Assembly: GCA_002749535.1 (NCBI GenBank)
Contig: MZZL01000033.1
Coordinates: forward strand, 186,001-250,000
Reading direction: 5' to 3'
DNA from: Apophysomyces variabilis
Lineage: Eukaryota > Mucoromycota > Mucoromycetes > Mucorales > Mucoraceae
DNA length: 64,000 nt
The notes under the pieces were generated by a model. The model was not told the origin of the DNA, did not search any database, and saw nothing but the letters and a program-made list of their open reading frames with translations. The number at the start of each line of letters is the position of its first letter. Within the stretch, counting starts at the first letter, position 1. Below are positions 13,397-26,466 of this stretch, piece by piece. Position numbers and translations under genes: made by a program.

Positions 13397-13676
13397 TTAA
13401 CGAAGACGGCGGGCCTCGCGCTCAGATTCCAAGAGGCAAAGAATGTCGTTCTCACGGACGGGACCCTTGACGTTACGGATGATGCTACGGTTGGTGTCAT
13501 CCATGAATTCAACACGGACCTGGGTCACACCACCACGGGAACCAGTGCGGCCGAGAACCTTTGTCACCTTAGCAAGCTTAACGGGGGTCTTTTGAGCATC
13601 CTAAGCAATTGATCCATGTCAGTTGCATTCATTCATCTATCCATCCACCCGTTGTTCTGTTCGTTTCACGCACCAT
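13397..13676 (-). CDS. RPS28: 40S ribosomal protein S28 (eS28)
   Basis: The main exon 13600-13397 encodes 67 residues: [20 protein letters not shown], then the conserved [20 protein letters not shown] and the invariant C-terminus [11 protein letters not shown]. The only start that fits is an isolated ATG at 13676-13674, followed at once by a GTGCGT donor. The intron (13601-13673) ends TTAG. An intron directly after the initiator codon is common in ribosomal protein genes. The 68-aa product is standard length. It is a small-subunit protein near the mRNA exit channel. The ORF is GC-richer than surrounding DNA, as expected for a highly expressed gene. The first exon is inferred; the rest is certain. 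Confidence 0.93.
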
Positions 13677-14066
13677 TGTTGTATAGTTACTTCAACGATG
13701 TGGGGAAAGGAAGGGACAGCTTTCATCATCAACCGCTGTTTTAGGGGAGGAGAAGTCCGGTCAGCCTCGGACAACCAAAGCGATGGTCCGGACAAAGTTC
13801 CAGAGCGATCATTGAAAGTTTTTTTTTTTTTTCGTGAGTATCTTCAAAGTTTAAGGGATGAAGGATCACCCGTGATTTATTGATAGTTCTACTGACAAGA
13901 ATATAATTGAAGAACTTGTGTCCAAATCTGGTGCGCATATATACGAATATAGATTTCAACTTCTTTTTTAAGCCTATAACACTGCATATTCGCAACAAGA
14001 CGCTGAAACCAACTATTTCTTGCTATTTGTAAACCAGAATTTCCTGGACTAGTTCCTTCTTTTTCT
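13677..14066. other. Short intergenic region
   Basis: About 390 bp between the start of RPS28 and the stop of CFT1, both on the minus strand. It should contain the RPS28 promoter. It has a T-rich run around 13820-13832 but no element I can name. Confidence 0.4.
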
Positions 14067-17000
14067 TTAGAAATGATCAATGCTACTGTCTATCTCTACT
14101 AAATCCTCTACAATCCTAGAGACTGTTGTTCCAATTTGCTTTGTCATCTCTCGCTGTTGGTTGACAGCAAGACCAGCAAACTCAAAGATAAGATCGCCAT
14201 CCAATACTGCCTTTGTACGATTTGATGACATGCGCTGCTTTGGTCCCTTAATCAATCTAGTCAAAGTCTTAGTGACCAAAACGTAGCAATCTTTTTATGG
14301 TTTTATTACCTGAATGCTCTTGGATTCAGTCCCGCTACATGTTGCAGCCCGTTGACAAGTTGCCCATACAGTGTGTTGAGGCGTTTAAATGTCTTTTCAG
14401 GAATGGGCGAAACCACAGAGATACTTCCACTGAATGATCCTATCCACACAAAAAGTGTTTATAACGGAAGTAATGTCTCTACATCAAGTGCACTTACCAC
14501 ATAAACAGAAATGCCTTCGACTATATTCGCCCCGGAAAATCTGTGGTAATCGTACCATTGTCCTTACTTGGGCACCCACATGAAAATCGCCCCTTCGCAT
14601 TAACTTTTGACCACCAAAAGACTGTAGATCTTTTTCTAATGTCAGCATATGCGGCATGACTTCACATATAAAACTTACTGAAGGGTGCGTATTGGTAAAT
14701 ATCGAGATTATCGTCAGTATCACCGACCAATAGATACAATGATTTATCGTCGATGATGAAATTGACCGAGGCGACTTCGAAAGATTGATAATCTTTACCT
14801 AACAAAACAAGTTTGGCTGGCTCAAGCTAAAACATAGCATATGTTACTTTTTAACCTGTCAAATAAAGAAAACATTCTTACTTACCTGGAAGCCTAAAAA
14901 CCACACGGATTTTTGTGCGTCACCGAGGACAATGAAGTTTTTCATGGAACAAATACTGGTAACGTAGATCTGTACATCGATAAATGCAACACCCACAACA
15001 CTTTCATTGTCTTCGAAACTCCAGATGATCACCTATACAGATATCCTATTCATTTCTCTGTGATCAATATTCCCATTTTACCTTGGAACCTATGCATGAA
15101 ACCAGGTGGCCGCTCACATCGCACAGCGCGGTAACGGCACCTTTGACATCTTCGGTATGTAAATGTTTAAAGCGATGGTTAGTTTGCGGATTATTCGGCT
15201 CCGGCACCACTTCGATGATATCAAACAGATAAATCTTTTCCTACCATGTAAGAAACAAGACGCTTCTAACAAATATCATCACTTACGGATCCTCGCATTG
15301 CTGTATCTTCACCTCGTAAATAACCTGTACCAACAGCCATAAAGTGCTTCCGTCCGGTGCTTGTCTGTTTGGATTCTAGCGCAACACATTGCAACGAAAA
15401 CCCTTGCTCATATTCTTCAAACTGCACTCGATCCACAACCTCCCATGTAACAGGAGAAACCATCAGCAAAGAGTGTCGGTCAACAGCCGGCAAAAATTCT
15501 CCTGCATCACGCTCTTCCTCCTTTCCATCGATCGGCGCTCCTTCCTCGTTCCGTAATCGTACAGGTTCGGGAGTAGAGACCAACACAGCATAGACTCGCA
15601 TGGTTGGGTGATATTCAATTTTGTGAACTGTCTGTCCAAGAGGTACTTTTTGCACTATCCAGTCCATATCATAAGTCGTTTTTCCTGCAGGTAAACCACA
15701 TAATCTTATATTTGACTATAAATGTATTTAATGTCTTGCTACATCTTACGATACAATGTAGACTTACCTTTGAATCCACACTAATAAAGCCATGCCTACA
15801 ATTCACATTATGGAATTGGGTAAATCCGATTATTTCATGGTCTGTTTTCATGGGGTGGACGCGTACAAAGCTTTTACAAGAGCAGAGCAACCAAGCTGGT
15901 TGTGGACCTGCCACAAAAACACCGGCATAACCAGAAACGTCTGTAAAGGCTATTAATAAATGACGTCGGTATGGTGGTGCCTGGATCTTTTCGGATGGAA
16001 TATTTGCATCGTCGTCTGGGACCTCAAACTCATCAATCGTTACAACTTCACCACTGGTATCCTCTTCCGCATGTACTTTACGCGAGACATACTCGTGGTG
16101 TACGCGAGAAAATCTCACTGCTAGCCTATCCCGGTCATCCGCTGTGATCTGATCTTCGTTAGACAGGAAAGGAAAGGCTTTGTAAATGATAATATCGTTC
16201 GTATGTGTTCGAACCTATTGGTGAAATAAGCAAAGATTGAACATGCTATGCAACTAGTACAATACCACTAGATGAGGGGTTTTCCGCTCTTTGCCAATAT
16301 TTGCTATGATCAATTCTTTGATAGAGGAAGGACCTGTGGCTTCAGGGATCGCAGAAGTCTGTTGCTGGTGAAGAGCATTGGACACTTCTCGACTCGAGTG
16401 GTCGATGACCAGGCTCGGTAATAAGTCGAATCGTGGAAAAGCAAAGCATTCCTTGAAATCAGGAAGATTATATAGCTAAACACAATACCGGTCAATACGA
16501 TCATTGTTCACTTCTTTTTTTTTTTCGCCTTATTCTCATTTTACCCGAAGTGCGCCATCAGTGGTGTATAAAAGACACCAAAAGCTGATCTGGGTGATCT
16601 CGCTTAGACCGCCCTTCATGCTTACGTTGATCTCATCGACTTCTTCACCACCCATAACTGCACGGGCAGGAACAATTTCATCCCCATACAACATTTCCTC
16701 TTCATCTTCGTACTCAGCTTCTTCAGCTAGTGGTTTAGTAGACTCTTCTGCAACTGATGTTTTCGCTTTATCCTTTTCCGTGCTATCCGTCTGATCTCCG
16801 TAAAGATCCAAATCGATTTCATCGAAGCTATCAGCTGTATCTTTTGGTGGGGAATATGCCTTTTTGTTCGTGTTTGCCGTAGTAATGTCATCTTCTGCTT
16901 TTCTTTTCTTCTCTCTTGCTTGTTTTGTACTGATTTGTTTTGAGGATAACTCAGAAACGAAAGAAAACATTCCTGTGGTATCAGCAAATATGCTTGCTAC

Positions 17001-19786
17001 TTGTATTGAACGCTGCAAATAGAATGAGTAACAGTAATGGGAAACGATAACATCTTACATTGATAGATGAGGGGACTTGGATGTATGTGAGATCCCTAGT
17101 ATCAGGATTACTTTGAATTGCTAGCATGCTTTCGTCCTGGAGCAAAAGCAATATATATGGATCATGGATACTAGCATCAACAACTTTCGATTTCTTAACC
17201 GGAATGGTTTGTATTAACTTGCCGTCTTCAAAGGGAGAAAAAAATAAGACTTCCATGTTAGAAAAGAAAAGAATGCTTACCAGGAGAAAGAAGCATAACC
17301 CCACGAGCGTGGATCTGAACAATCTGTAGATGATCAAACAGCGTACTGACAAGAATCGTTGGACCACTCGTGTAGAAATCGCTACTTTCCAGTTCTTGTA
17401 GTTCCTCGCCCGCAGCTAGAACCTGTTCTTTGATGTTTACAAAAGTACAATGAAATCTTCACTTTTTTTTTTTTACCAAGGTGCTTGTGGATTTGCTAAT
17501 AAATAATAATTTGTCGAAAGAGTTGTTAAAGGCATCATCAGAATCTCCTGTGTCCTCATTCCACAAATAGCCTGGCGCTTTTGATCCTTGTCTTCCACCA
17601 ACTTGCATGCCTTCAAAGAAATGCTCCTTGCGGCATTTGATAGACCATACCGACTGGCAATCTGACTGTGTGAAGGAAAACCTCGAAACAGGTCGTATAT
17701 GTCGCTATGAAACACTCTCAGTAAATTAACAATCCATAGCTGAAAGTACGCACCTGGAAGACGCAAAGGGACCCGTTCTTTCCATAGCCAGAACAGCTAA
17801 CAAGTTCCAGATCAGGTGCATTTGAGCCTTTCTCGTTCATTCCTTGTATCTAAATAGGCTTCCATTAAAAATGAGAAAAGGGTGCCTGTCTTTTTCCTAC
17901 CTCTGGACTTTCCATGTTTCCGACAGCCATATCTACTATAGGACCTGTGTTAAGCAAACTGTCGCAGACCCTAAATATAAAATCGTCAACTATTCCACAA
18001 GAAGTTAGCTGCAATCACGGAACATTCTGATTAATAAAAGTACCTGATAGTTTGGTTCCCTTGCCGGGATTCTTATTATGTCGCCATTTGATGAGCAGCG
18101 AATCTCCAACCCGACTACCCAGGAAGAAATATTCGCTATTAACACCGGTAACACATGATGGAACCATCGCTAACGGGGAACCTGCTTTTCCTTCAGAGTG
18201 TTGGATTTTCGCAAGCTCCATGCCAACCACCTTGCTGCCGTCCAATACTATTTCAACGAGAATCCAATCACCGTTTTGCAAAAAGATCACACATCGTTTT
18301 CCTCCAAGCGAAAAAGCCTTTGCTCCGTCAAGTACTAGATCCAATTTAATAGTCTCATTGTCGTATGTCATTCCAGCAAATTCCGTTGTTTTTGTGGTGT
18401 AACCATTCACAGCGACACCCACACCAGGGGATCCTTGAGATACATGTAATAATGAATTGGAAGCTATCACTAGAAGACCATCAACTGGTTTCGGCATTGC
18501 AACAAGTTTCAGACAATCGTACGGCAGTTTGTCCAAGGAGTAGATAATGGGATAAATTTTTGCTGAAAGATCGAGGGAAATGACAACTACAGACACGGTA
18601 TCCTTCGCATTGGCCAAGCGACTGTTGCAAGCGATATAAGTCGACTGATTCAGCTAAACTCTGACTAAGCTCACCCTGTCCAGGTTTGTTCGGTTTGAAA
18701 AAGGATAGCAAGCGTAGGCTCGTAATAACCAGATAAGAAAACCATGTCAATGACGTTTTTGATGCGTGAATCAATCGACTCCAAGTCCAGTACGAAACTC
18801 GAGGAATATGGCCATTTTCTACAAATATCTAAGTTTCCCAAGGTATGGACAATAGGACAAATAAAGCAGGAGACTTACTGAGCTTGCTCATCAATTTCAG
18901 GAATAGAATTCGGACCATCCCTTTTTTCCGATTGGCAAAAGGGTAAAATTGCAAGTTTATTGTCGTAAAAGTTCAATACTGCACACCGCTGTTGAGGGTC
19001 CATATGAATTGTTGGTGGATATGGATTGGTCAAGAACTCTTTCTGTGATAAAGTAAGTGATCCGACAGTTTGGTCCAACTCTAGCTAATGTTCTGGTGTT
19101 TACCTTGAATTCATCTCGCTCATAGTAGTGAATGGATACAGTGACAATCGAATTTGTCGCCGGTGACCACTCAAGCAGAGACATCTGGCATATCCGTTAA
19201 ACTTTTCTTTCCCTATGACGACGGCCACGCACCTTTGCATCATTAAATCCAAGTAATAAGCTGTCACAGCCTTCTTTTCCTCTCTGCGAAGCGGTGCGCA
19301 CGACACCCATAGTCGCTATGGAGCCATTCAATTTATACTGAGCTACAAGTTCCAATCGACCAGAACTCCTTTCTGTTAAATCGCGCTTAAGTGGCTTCAG
19401 CTTTGGATATATTAAGGCCTAATAAACAAAAATAATGTACGAGTTATTAGAGGCATAGGACAAAAAAGACGCGGATTTTCGAAGATCGTCCCCTCCAGGA
19501 CAGTTTGCACTTTTGCTCTCTTTCGTTTCTCGTGTACCTGATCGTCATCGCCGTTGAATCGCTCCGAACCGATCATTTCTGTGTCCTCTACTTCGCCTTC
19601 ATCCTCGTCATTGTCGTCGTCAGCCGCGTTAAATTCTGGAATGTACTCGACGAATTCGTAGATCTGAAGTAAGGAAGTCTTTGCCACCAGAAGATTGACG
19701 GCATTAGCAGCTGTGAAATTACATTTCTCCACATGTTCTACAGTTTGTGGTGGAAAAAGTTCCTTATAAATGGTGTAGGCGGACAT
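14067..19786 (-). CDS. CFT1: Cleavage and polyadenylation specificity factor subunit CFT1/CPSF160
   Basis: A long gene with many short introns. The start [18 protein letters not shown] at 19786 matches the CPSF160 N-terminus, and the stop at 14067 follows a conserved helical tail ([20 protein letters not shown] to SSIDHF). Diagnostic blocks in order: FNDAK joined to [11 protein letters not shown] across an intron near 19190-19235; [16 protein letters not shown]; the [20 protein letters not shown] block; [14 protein letters not shown] (about 18080-18120); acidic linker [23 protein letters not shown] with [30 protein letters not shown]; and [15 protein letters not shown]. The protein is built of WD40-like propellers (MMS1_N and CPSF_A regions). 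In the nucleus it scaffolds the CPSF complex that recognises the poly(A) signal and directs cleavage and polyadenylation. Exon edges are not all resolved here. It diverges from the OCA-type phosphatase gene; the two starts are 234 bp apart. Confidence 0.93.
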
Positions 19787-20020
19787 GGCTTTCAGTTCCA
19801 CATCGACAGCATTCAACCTAAGGACGGCAACCAAACTTGGTACGATTCTTACACAGTCACACTGAAGGCCGTTTTGGCGAATGTTGGGCCTCGTCTTTCC
19901 CTTTTCCCTCAAACGCATGAGCTCACAACATTTTATTCCACCAGTGGTAATCTATCCATAGCTTGTTTTATTTTGTTTTTGGTAGCATATTACTTACATG
20001 GAGAGCTATGTCGGTTGAAC
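19787..20020. promoter_or_regulatory. Putative bidirectional promoter CFT1 / OCA-type phosphatase
   Basis: The 234 bp between the start of CFT1 (minus) and the start of the phosphatase gene (plus) must hold both promoters. It contains a T-rich tract (about 19963-19982). No specific factor site is claimed. Confidence 0.4.
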
Positions 20021-20615
20021 ATGCAGAACTTTGGTATGATCGAGGAGGATCTCTATCGTTCTGGTCAACCGAATGAGCTTAACTTCCCATTTCTCGAAAA
20101 ACTTGGACTAAAGACGATAGCATGGCTCGCACCGGAAGAACCTAACCAGCGTTTGTAAGATTCTTTATGTTCTTACTTTTACCCTTCTAAACTGAACGCA
20201 CTATTAAAAAAAAGTATGGATTTTATCGATGACCAGGAAATCCAGCTGCATCATCTGGGTGTAGTATCCTCTATTAATGCATGGGATCCAATCACTGAGG
20301 AAGCTGTTTTGGAGGCGTTGGAGCTTATTTTGAACCCACGAAATTATCCTATGATGATCATGTGTAATCTCGGAAGACATCGCACTGGTAAAAGGGTTAA
20401 GCGATGTGAATCATAGTCATTATTTACGTATTTGCATAATGACAGGGACGATTGTAGGGTGCTTAAGGAAATTACAGCGATGGAATTTGACATCAATATT
20501 TGAAGAGTATCGTCGATACGCTGGACCAAAGGTACGCTTGTTGAATGAGCAGTTTATTGAATTGTTTGATACGGATCTCGTACGCGTGCCAACGAATAAA
20601 CCAAGCTGGCTCTGA
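20021..20615 (+). CDS. Putative tyrosine-protein phosphatase, OCA1/SIW14 family
   Basis: Three exons, 20021-20154, 20215-20387 and 20446-20615, in phase, giving 158 aa. Family blocks: [36 protein letters not shown], and the phosphate-binding loop [10 protein letters not shown] (the C-x5-R signature of cysteine phosphatases) with the last part restored by intron 2. The C-terminal helix region ([13 protein letters not shown]) is also typical. Yeast members (Oca1, Oca2, Siw14) act in oxidant-induced cell-cycle arrest, and Siw14 is an inositol pyrophosphate phosphatase. Whether this one acts on protein or on inositol phosphates cannot be told from sequence. At about 158 aa it is at the short end of the family; an upstream exon is possible, because the reading frame before the chosen ATG is also open. 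Confidence 0.85.
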
Positions 20616-21346
20616 TTTTCCCTTCATTTACGGAGTATCAAATGTGTTTAAACACACCCAAATTTAACTCCCTTATACAGTCTCCCTTGATCAAGTTATA
20701 AAAAAAAAAGGGTAAAAAAGAAGGTACAGTTTAAGTTTTTTTTGATCCTGCCTAACAAGAACGTAAGCATGATTGGAATGTTGGCAGCAGAGAGAAGACA
20801 GAGAAAGAGAGTGATGGTTTAGGGACTATTTCGACTCTTACTTTTTCCAGGCAAACCTCGTGGCGTAGATGACTGCTCCCATTTGAAAGACCGCTTCTGT
20901 TAAAAAGCGATTGGCTTCTTTGTTTTTTTTTGTTGTTTTTTTAGATTCACTTCTTAAAGAGGCGAAACATATTTCTTCCTTGCTGGAAGCAAATCCTTTG
21001 CCTTTCGAATTCTACTTGATTGCCAACTTATGCAACTGTTTTTTAACTCCCTAAACGTCGCCATTCTGTTCCCAAAAGTCCTTCGTCACGGCGGCAGTGT
21101 CTCATTTGCCATTGCATTCTGCGTTGCTCAATATCCGGTCGATACTTCCGAGGGAGGATAACTTCAGCTAAAGCTCAATAGCACACCTTCCCTTTCTACT
21201 CAATATTCTCTTTTCTCTATATTTTTGTTGCTATATTCCTTTTTATTCTTTGTCTCTCCACTTTTGATTCTCTTGTTTTCTTCCTTAATCTTTTCTATTC
21301 ATCAACTTACCATTGCTTCATACCATCTCATCAACACACCGACATC
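20616..21346. other. Intergenic, pyrimidine-rich leader of the PRL gene
   Basis: About 730 bp between two plus-strand phosphatase genes. The last 150 bp before the next ATG are strongly C/T-rich (runs of TTCTCT type), typical of fungal promoters and 5' leaders. No gene seen. Confidence 0.5.
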
Positions 21347-22050
21347 ATGGTCAATTCTTACGCTCGCTCAGACTCTCCCTTGGGTCGTATGCTCTCTCTT
21401 ATTCAGGTGCCAAGCTCGCCACTTCGCTTCCTTATACTCGACTGCCCCACAGAATCAACCTTGGGTTACTATTTGGATGAATTTAAACGCTTTAACGTCA
21501 CCAACGTCGTCCGCTGCTGCCAACAGACATACAGTGCCACCAAGCTCGTTGACCATGGAATTCAAGTGCACGACTTGCCATTTAAGGACGGTGGCGTGGT
21601 AAGTACATAAATCGGATCTGATGACAATCGATCTAATGTTACATAGCCACCACCCGCTGTCGTCCGTGAATGGCTGTCGCTTGTAGATGCACAAGAACGT
21701 ATTGCAAAAGCGGATGAACAAGCTGAACCAACCATCGCAGTACACTGTGTTGCCGGTCTTGGGCGTGCTCCGGTATTGGTTGCTATTGCTCTGATTGAGC
21801 TGGGGATGCAACCCTTAGATGCAGTTGAGTACGTTAGGAGGAAACGCAGGGGGGCGTTCAACAAACCGCAAATTGCCTATTTGGTAAGGTGCACAAAACA
21901 ACAACTTCCATCGGGACTGACCTAGTGGCTTAGGATACGTACAAACGCACACTCAAGACAAAGTCATCCTCCGGCTCGTCTTTCAAGAGCTCTCTTGGTA
22001 GAATGTTCAAGTTTGGTCGTGCTGAAAAGCAAGAAGTAGTTATCCATTGA
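21347..22050 (+). CDS. PRL (PTP4A)-type protein tyrosine phosphatase
   Basis: Three exons, 21347-21598, 21647-21883 and 21934-22050, all phase 0, giving 201 aa. The domain runs from RFLILDCPTESTLGYYLDEF through VVRCCQQTY and the WPD-loop equivalent (HDLPFKDGG) to the active-site loop HCVAGLGRAPVLVA, which is the exact PRL signature (Ala rather than Ser after GLGR). PRL phosphatases bind CNNM magnesium transporters in animals and are normally tethered to membranes by a C-terminal CaaX box. Here the protein ends KQEVVIH and has no CaaX cysteine. Instead there is a Ser/Lys-rich tail (KTKSSSGSSFKSS), which might give a weaker electrostatic membrane contact. The C-terminal exon is short, so an alternative last exon cannot be excluded. 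Confidence 0.9.
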
Positions 22051-23032
22051 ATATATGGTGGATCATGCTCAGGTTACATTTTTGATTTTTTCTGTTATCT
22101 CGTTTTTCTTTCAGATCCTTTTTTTTGTACGCGGTGTTCATTTAGAATTAAAGAACGTGATTGGTTATTTAAAACGCTTATCTGACCGTATCTGGAGAAT
22201 CAGCACGACATGTGCTAATTCCCACTTCGGAACGCCTTGTCGAACAATGGCTGAGCCGAAAAAAAAAAAGCTTCTTCGATCTACTTATTTTTAACCTGTT
22301 ATTCGGCAAGTATAATGAAAAAGGGGGGTGAGGAGCAGGTCCGTAACTCTACCTCGTTTTTTCTGATGATTATCAGCTTGCTTGCTCCTATCCTATACTG
22401 AACTATCAGTGAAATAATGTATTTGGAAAATCAACCCTGGAAAAAGCGGTCTTGAATTCTGAATCTCCACCGTGTGAAACTTTTGAAAGGTAGAAAAAAT
22501 GTTGTGCACTATCAGGTTTCCTTTTTACTATAGAGAATTCACATTGTACTTTATTTCCAAAAATTAAAGTCGCATCTAGCAAATTCACTTGGCGCATTTT
22601 GGAAACTGGGCTTGACGCTAACGAATTACATTAACTGTAGTGTTATAAGAGTTCCAATTGACCACTTCCACTGGACTGCGACTTCGATTTTCGTAGTTTG
22701 CCAAATTATTTTTGGGAGATAATGTATTTGCAATGCCTATTCCCTTCAACACATAACACCTGTCAATTCTCTCATTTGATGTGCCCCATATCGCATTTAT
22801 CGCCGGCTGATGTGACCATGATCGCTCTACTGCGGAAACGACGTCGTATATCAATATCCTAAGCCCGTTTTTGCTCCCATTTGCTAACAACATAGCGGCT
22901 ATCCTGCAACTATTGTCGCTTCTCTGCATATTAAGTTAAAAAGGTGATTTAGATGTAACGAACGAATACAAGGAAAGAATATTTAGGGGACCATGGCAAA
23001 ACTATAAGGTCAACTAGTGTAGAGTTTGTCGA
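22051..23032. other. Convergent intergenic region
   Basis: About 980 bp between the ends of the PRL gene (plus) and NUP107 (minus). A minus-strand open frame at 22618-22929 contains a phrase faintly like a WD repeat (ANGSKNG, IYDV, INAIWG), but it has no start, no partners and no room for a propeller. I treat it as at most a relic. Confidence 0.4.
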
Positions 23033-26000
23033 TTACTGCATTAAGCCAACTTTATTTGCGACCCGTGCTCGGACCATTTGGTTAAAAAGCTTCAGTGTCT
23101 TTCCAGTGGCTAACAGCTCTTCAACAAATCCATGTTTCGCATCAGCAATAAACGTAACAAGTTCATCACAGCTTTCAGGATCGCTAACGCAAAGATGGTA
23201 TCAGACTTCTTCTCCTCATTTCCCCCACTGTATCTTACCTTTCAGAGAGAACCGTATAAAGTCGGATTGTCAGCTCAGGAATATATATTTTACGTAGAAC
23301 TTGATCAGAGGGTGCCTTGGTCACTACATCTACGTAAGATCATCCTTTTTCTTTCCAAAAGCCGGAGAGAAAAAGACTTACCTCTTAGCCATTGAGATTC
23401 TAAAAGTGTCCGCAACCGCATACTCAGTGATTCACTAAGCGTCTGTAATGCAAAACGTTAAGCATCGTCTATCCTTTTCACTCAAGTTTTTCGTTTTACC
23501 TCGAATTCTCTTTTCCATTGATGAATTAACCTCAACGCATCGAGAGAACCTCTGTTTCATCACACCAGATTAATTCCCTTATTACGCGGCCGTTCACACA
23601 GAATGAACTTACGTATCCTTCGGTTCGTTATGACGCAAACGATCCCACTTTGGATATTCCTCCAAGCATTCTACCAGCAGTCTGTGTTTAGCAAATTCAT
23701 CCAGAAAATGAGGAATATGCAAGTCTCCTTGCGTTTGCAGGACAGAAATATTGATTATATCATCTGGTACAGTATCCAAGATAGCTTTCACCAAATAAAT
23801 CTGACGGGTCCCTACAATGGCTGATTTAGTTGGAATTTATACGGAAAGAAACCAACCAAGAAACCGCCGGATTGTCTCGTTAGCTGCTTTGATCAGATCA
23901 TCGGCCAAGGCATCGCTCATTGAAAGCCATTCAAGCGCTCGTATGCAGGGTAACACGTCATTTGTTATTTCACCTTTAACCTCGAATATTTCGTCCACAT
24001 TCGCTCTTGATTCGATACTATGCAACGAAGGAAACTATTTATGGCATGAGAATTGTATTCAAACATTGGAAAGTTTCTTACACTGCTAAGGAATGCTCCC
24101 ATCGTGTTTTTGTATGTCCTCTTTAGAATTTCTACCATGTCTAACTTATACTGTGCTCCAAGTTCAACAAGAAGTGACCGTTCATCTTTATCGCCATCAA
24201 AGTCTTCAGTAGATAATGAGATTAAACTCTATAAAAAGCACGAGCATAACTTGCCTTGTAAAAACTGAGAAAATGCTTCTATTTGGTAATCCTTTGATAG
24301 CTTGGACCCGTAAAAGGTAAAGACGTTCGGCTATCAACCACGTATAAGTATATCCCTAAGAATGAACGATACTCACCTTGAATGATAATTTGCTCGTAAT
24401 ATGCCTCATATAAACTGTTAAAATCCCGTTAAATTTTTCATCTTGCTGTAAGTTTCCATGAATGGAAAGGTACAGAATCAAGCTCGAAGCAAATCGAAGG
24501 GCTTCCTTAACGAATGTAAAAGCACTGCTAATCGTTCGGTTAATATACATCTTTGACTGGCATTTATAATACCTGACACCAAATTCGCCATGCGATTCAT
24601 TTCTAGCACATGCTAGATATAGTTGATTCACTAGGGATGGGATATCTTTTGAGAGTAATTTCGATTGGACAATATGAAAAAATCGTCGGGGATGACCACT
24701 AACATAACAATAAGCTTATGGCTGGCTGCTCTGACGATATTAGATATATTGACTAACCGTGGAAGAAGCGAATCCTTGTTGAACGCCAATTTCATCGCTT
24801 TTGTCTCGAGTAGATTAGCACTATTCCCGCTTATTGCTTCTTGGGCCGAAGAGCTTTGGTATTGGTCAAAGAGCTCTTCCACTTGCATGTTGCAGTATGC
24901 CCACAGCACGTCCTCATATGTTTTGCAAACTGGTAGCACCTATCTTAAGATGTTTGAAAACGATGCTGAATTCCTCAAATAAAATTACGTTTTCCATATC
25001 ACCACTAAGCACTCCATAAAATGCTTTCTCATAGCGCTGTGCGTCATGCTTCGCTAACCGTCAGTACCGCATTATGGATTGCTCACGTATTCAACTCACT
25101 CGCCGTGCTAATGCTTTACAAGACCGCCGCCAAATATCGCGCTGCGCTTTATCCCATGGCCACTTTTTCCCCTCTAAGTAACATCATGTTGGTGAGCGGC
25201 AAAAGTCCAGGTATACATAATTTTTTCTCTCTACCATTTATGTTTTTGTTCGTCTCGACATAAGTCTTCAGCAATGCAGTCCTCCATGGATCGTCACAAG
25301 ATTCAGAAAGAGCGATTGCTTTATTCGGTTCTCCTCTGCGGATATGCATGTATAATGATCGATTCAGCTTTTCGAAAGAAACCTTATCTTCAGAACGAAG
25401 CAATCTCCGTTTTATGCATTGATCGATTTCCGCACTGTTGGACGATATGTTTGATCCATTCACACCGAACATCGCATGAATTTCAGCTTCGATCTCGTCT
25501 TCCGTGTCTTCCTTCTCCTCGTCCGTGTTCATGTGGGAAGCATGTGCGACGGTGCTTAACCATGTTCTGACAACCTATTTCCCATTTGGTGATCTCCACA
25601 TCAATGCTTAGTTTTCGTGGCTACTTACTGCGAAATAGGGAACATCAAACCGCTCTTTATGGCTATATCCATTCAAACTTAGCAGAAGGAAACGCGGCAA
25701 CGAACATTGAATTACCCGTAAAGTATATCCACAAGTTCCCAGGTCCTTAGTTCATCGTAAAAATACTCAAAGAATTCTGTATCGCCATCGTCTTTTGCTT
25801 CATTCATTCTACCCATCGTGTCAATATGAGATTGCGGATCGTTGTTAAAGACGAGCAAGTAACAACCTTTTGCGTAAAACGTTAGTCAAATGTTGAGCTA
25901 GTTGCGGTAAATTCTGAGCACGCTCGATAGTATCTGCAAACTCCCGATCGAGATCGCATCTGTCGCGTTTTAAAGTAATCGTCGACTCGCTTCTTGCAAG

Positions 26001-26157
26001 TTTCGCATTCATATTGGCAGCACCACTCCGCTATGCAGTGGATCGTTCGGGTGACCTTTCAAACATATCGTAGTAAACCCCGATCAAAAGTGACTGGAAA
26101 CGAGGCTATTGTGCCGCTGTTGGCCCATATTGTTGCACTACTAGTTTTCTTTGACAT
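23033..26157 (-). CDS. NUP107: Nucleoporin NUP107/Nup84
   Basis: Multi-exon minus-strand gene. Blocks typical of the family in order: TEFFEYFYDELRTWELVD; a spliced segment HKERFDVPYFA joined to VVRTWLSTVAHASH (about 25560-25690); an acidic stretch; LNRSLYMHIRRGEPNKAI followed by CDDPWRTALLKTY (the conserved alpha-solenoid motif); YEDVLWAYCNMQVEELFDQY; and the C-terminal helices ending VRARVANKVGLMQ, with stop at 23035-23033. The protein is a helical scaffold of the Y-complex (Nup107-160) of the nuclear pore. Several introns of 35-70 nt have CTAAC-like branch sites and AAAAG acceptors. The 5' end is uncertain: a Met at 26157 can be spliced in phase to the next segment, whose first internal Met is at 26012. 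Confidence 0.85.
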
Positions 26158-26466
26158 AGCCCCATTATGCATTGATAGAGCGTCCCGTATCACTGCTGGA
26201 CGCCCATTCTTAACTTTCCAGGCACATGAATAAATGTATATAAAGACGAATTACATAGTTATCGCTTGTTGATGAATATGACTTGCTCAGTTACACCACC
26301 GTTGCAGGTTCAACATTTAGCTATCCTCATAAGATATAATGTGCAGAAAAAGTCAGGGAGGGTAGAAAGATAGAGAGGCCAGCTGGATGCAAGAGATGAA
26401 TAAAGGTGGGTGAGCGGGAATCAACATTGATCATGCTAACCCTGAAAGAAGGGGCAGATGTCACAA

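Noticed and set aside
16200..16215. GTTCGAACC string resembling a tRNA B box
   Set aside because: It lies within CFT1 coding sequence and has no A box or acceptor stem.
22618..22929. Minus-strand open frame with a WD-repeat-like phrase
   Set aside because: Only one partial repeat, no start, no in-phase partner exon, and only about 100 bp from the NUP107 stop; at most a relic.
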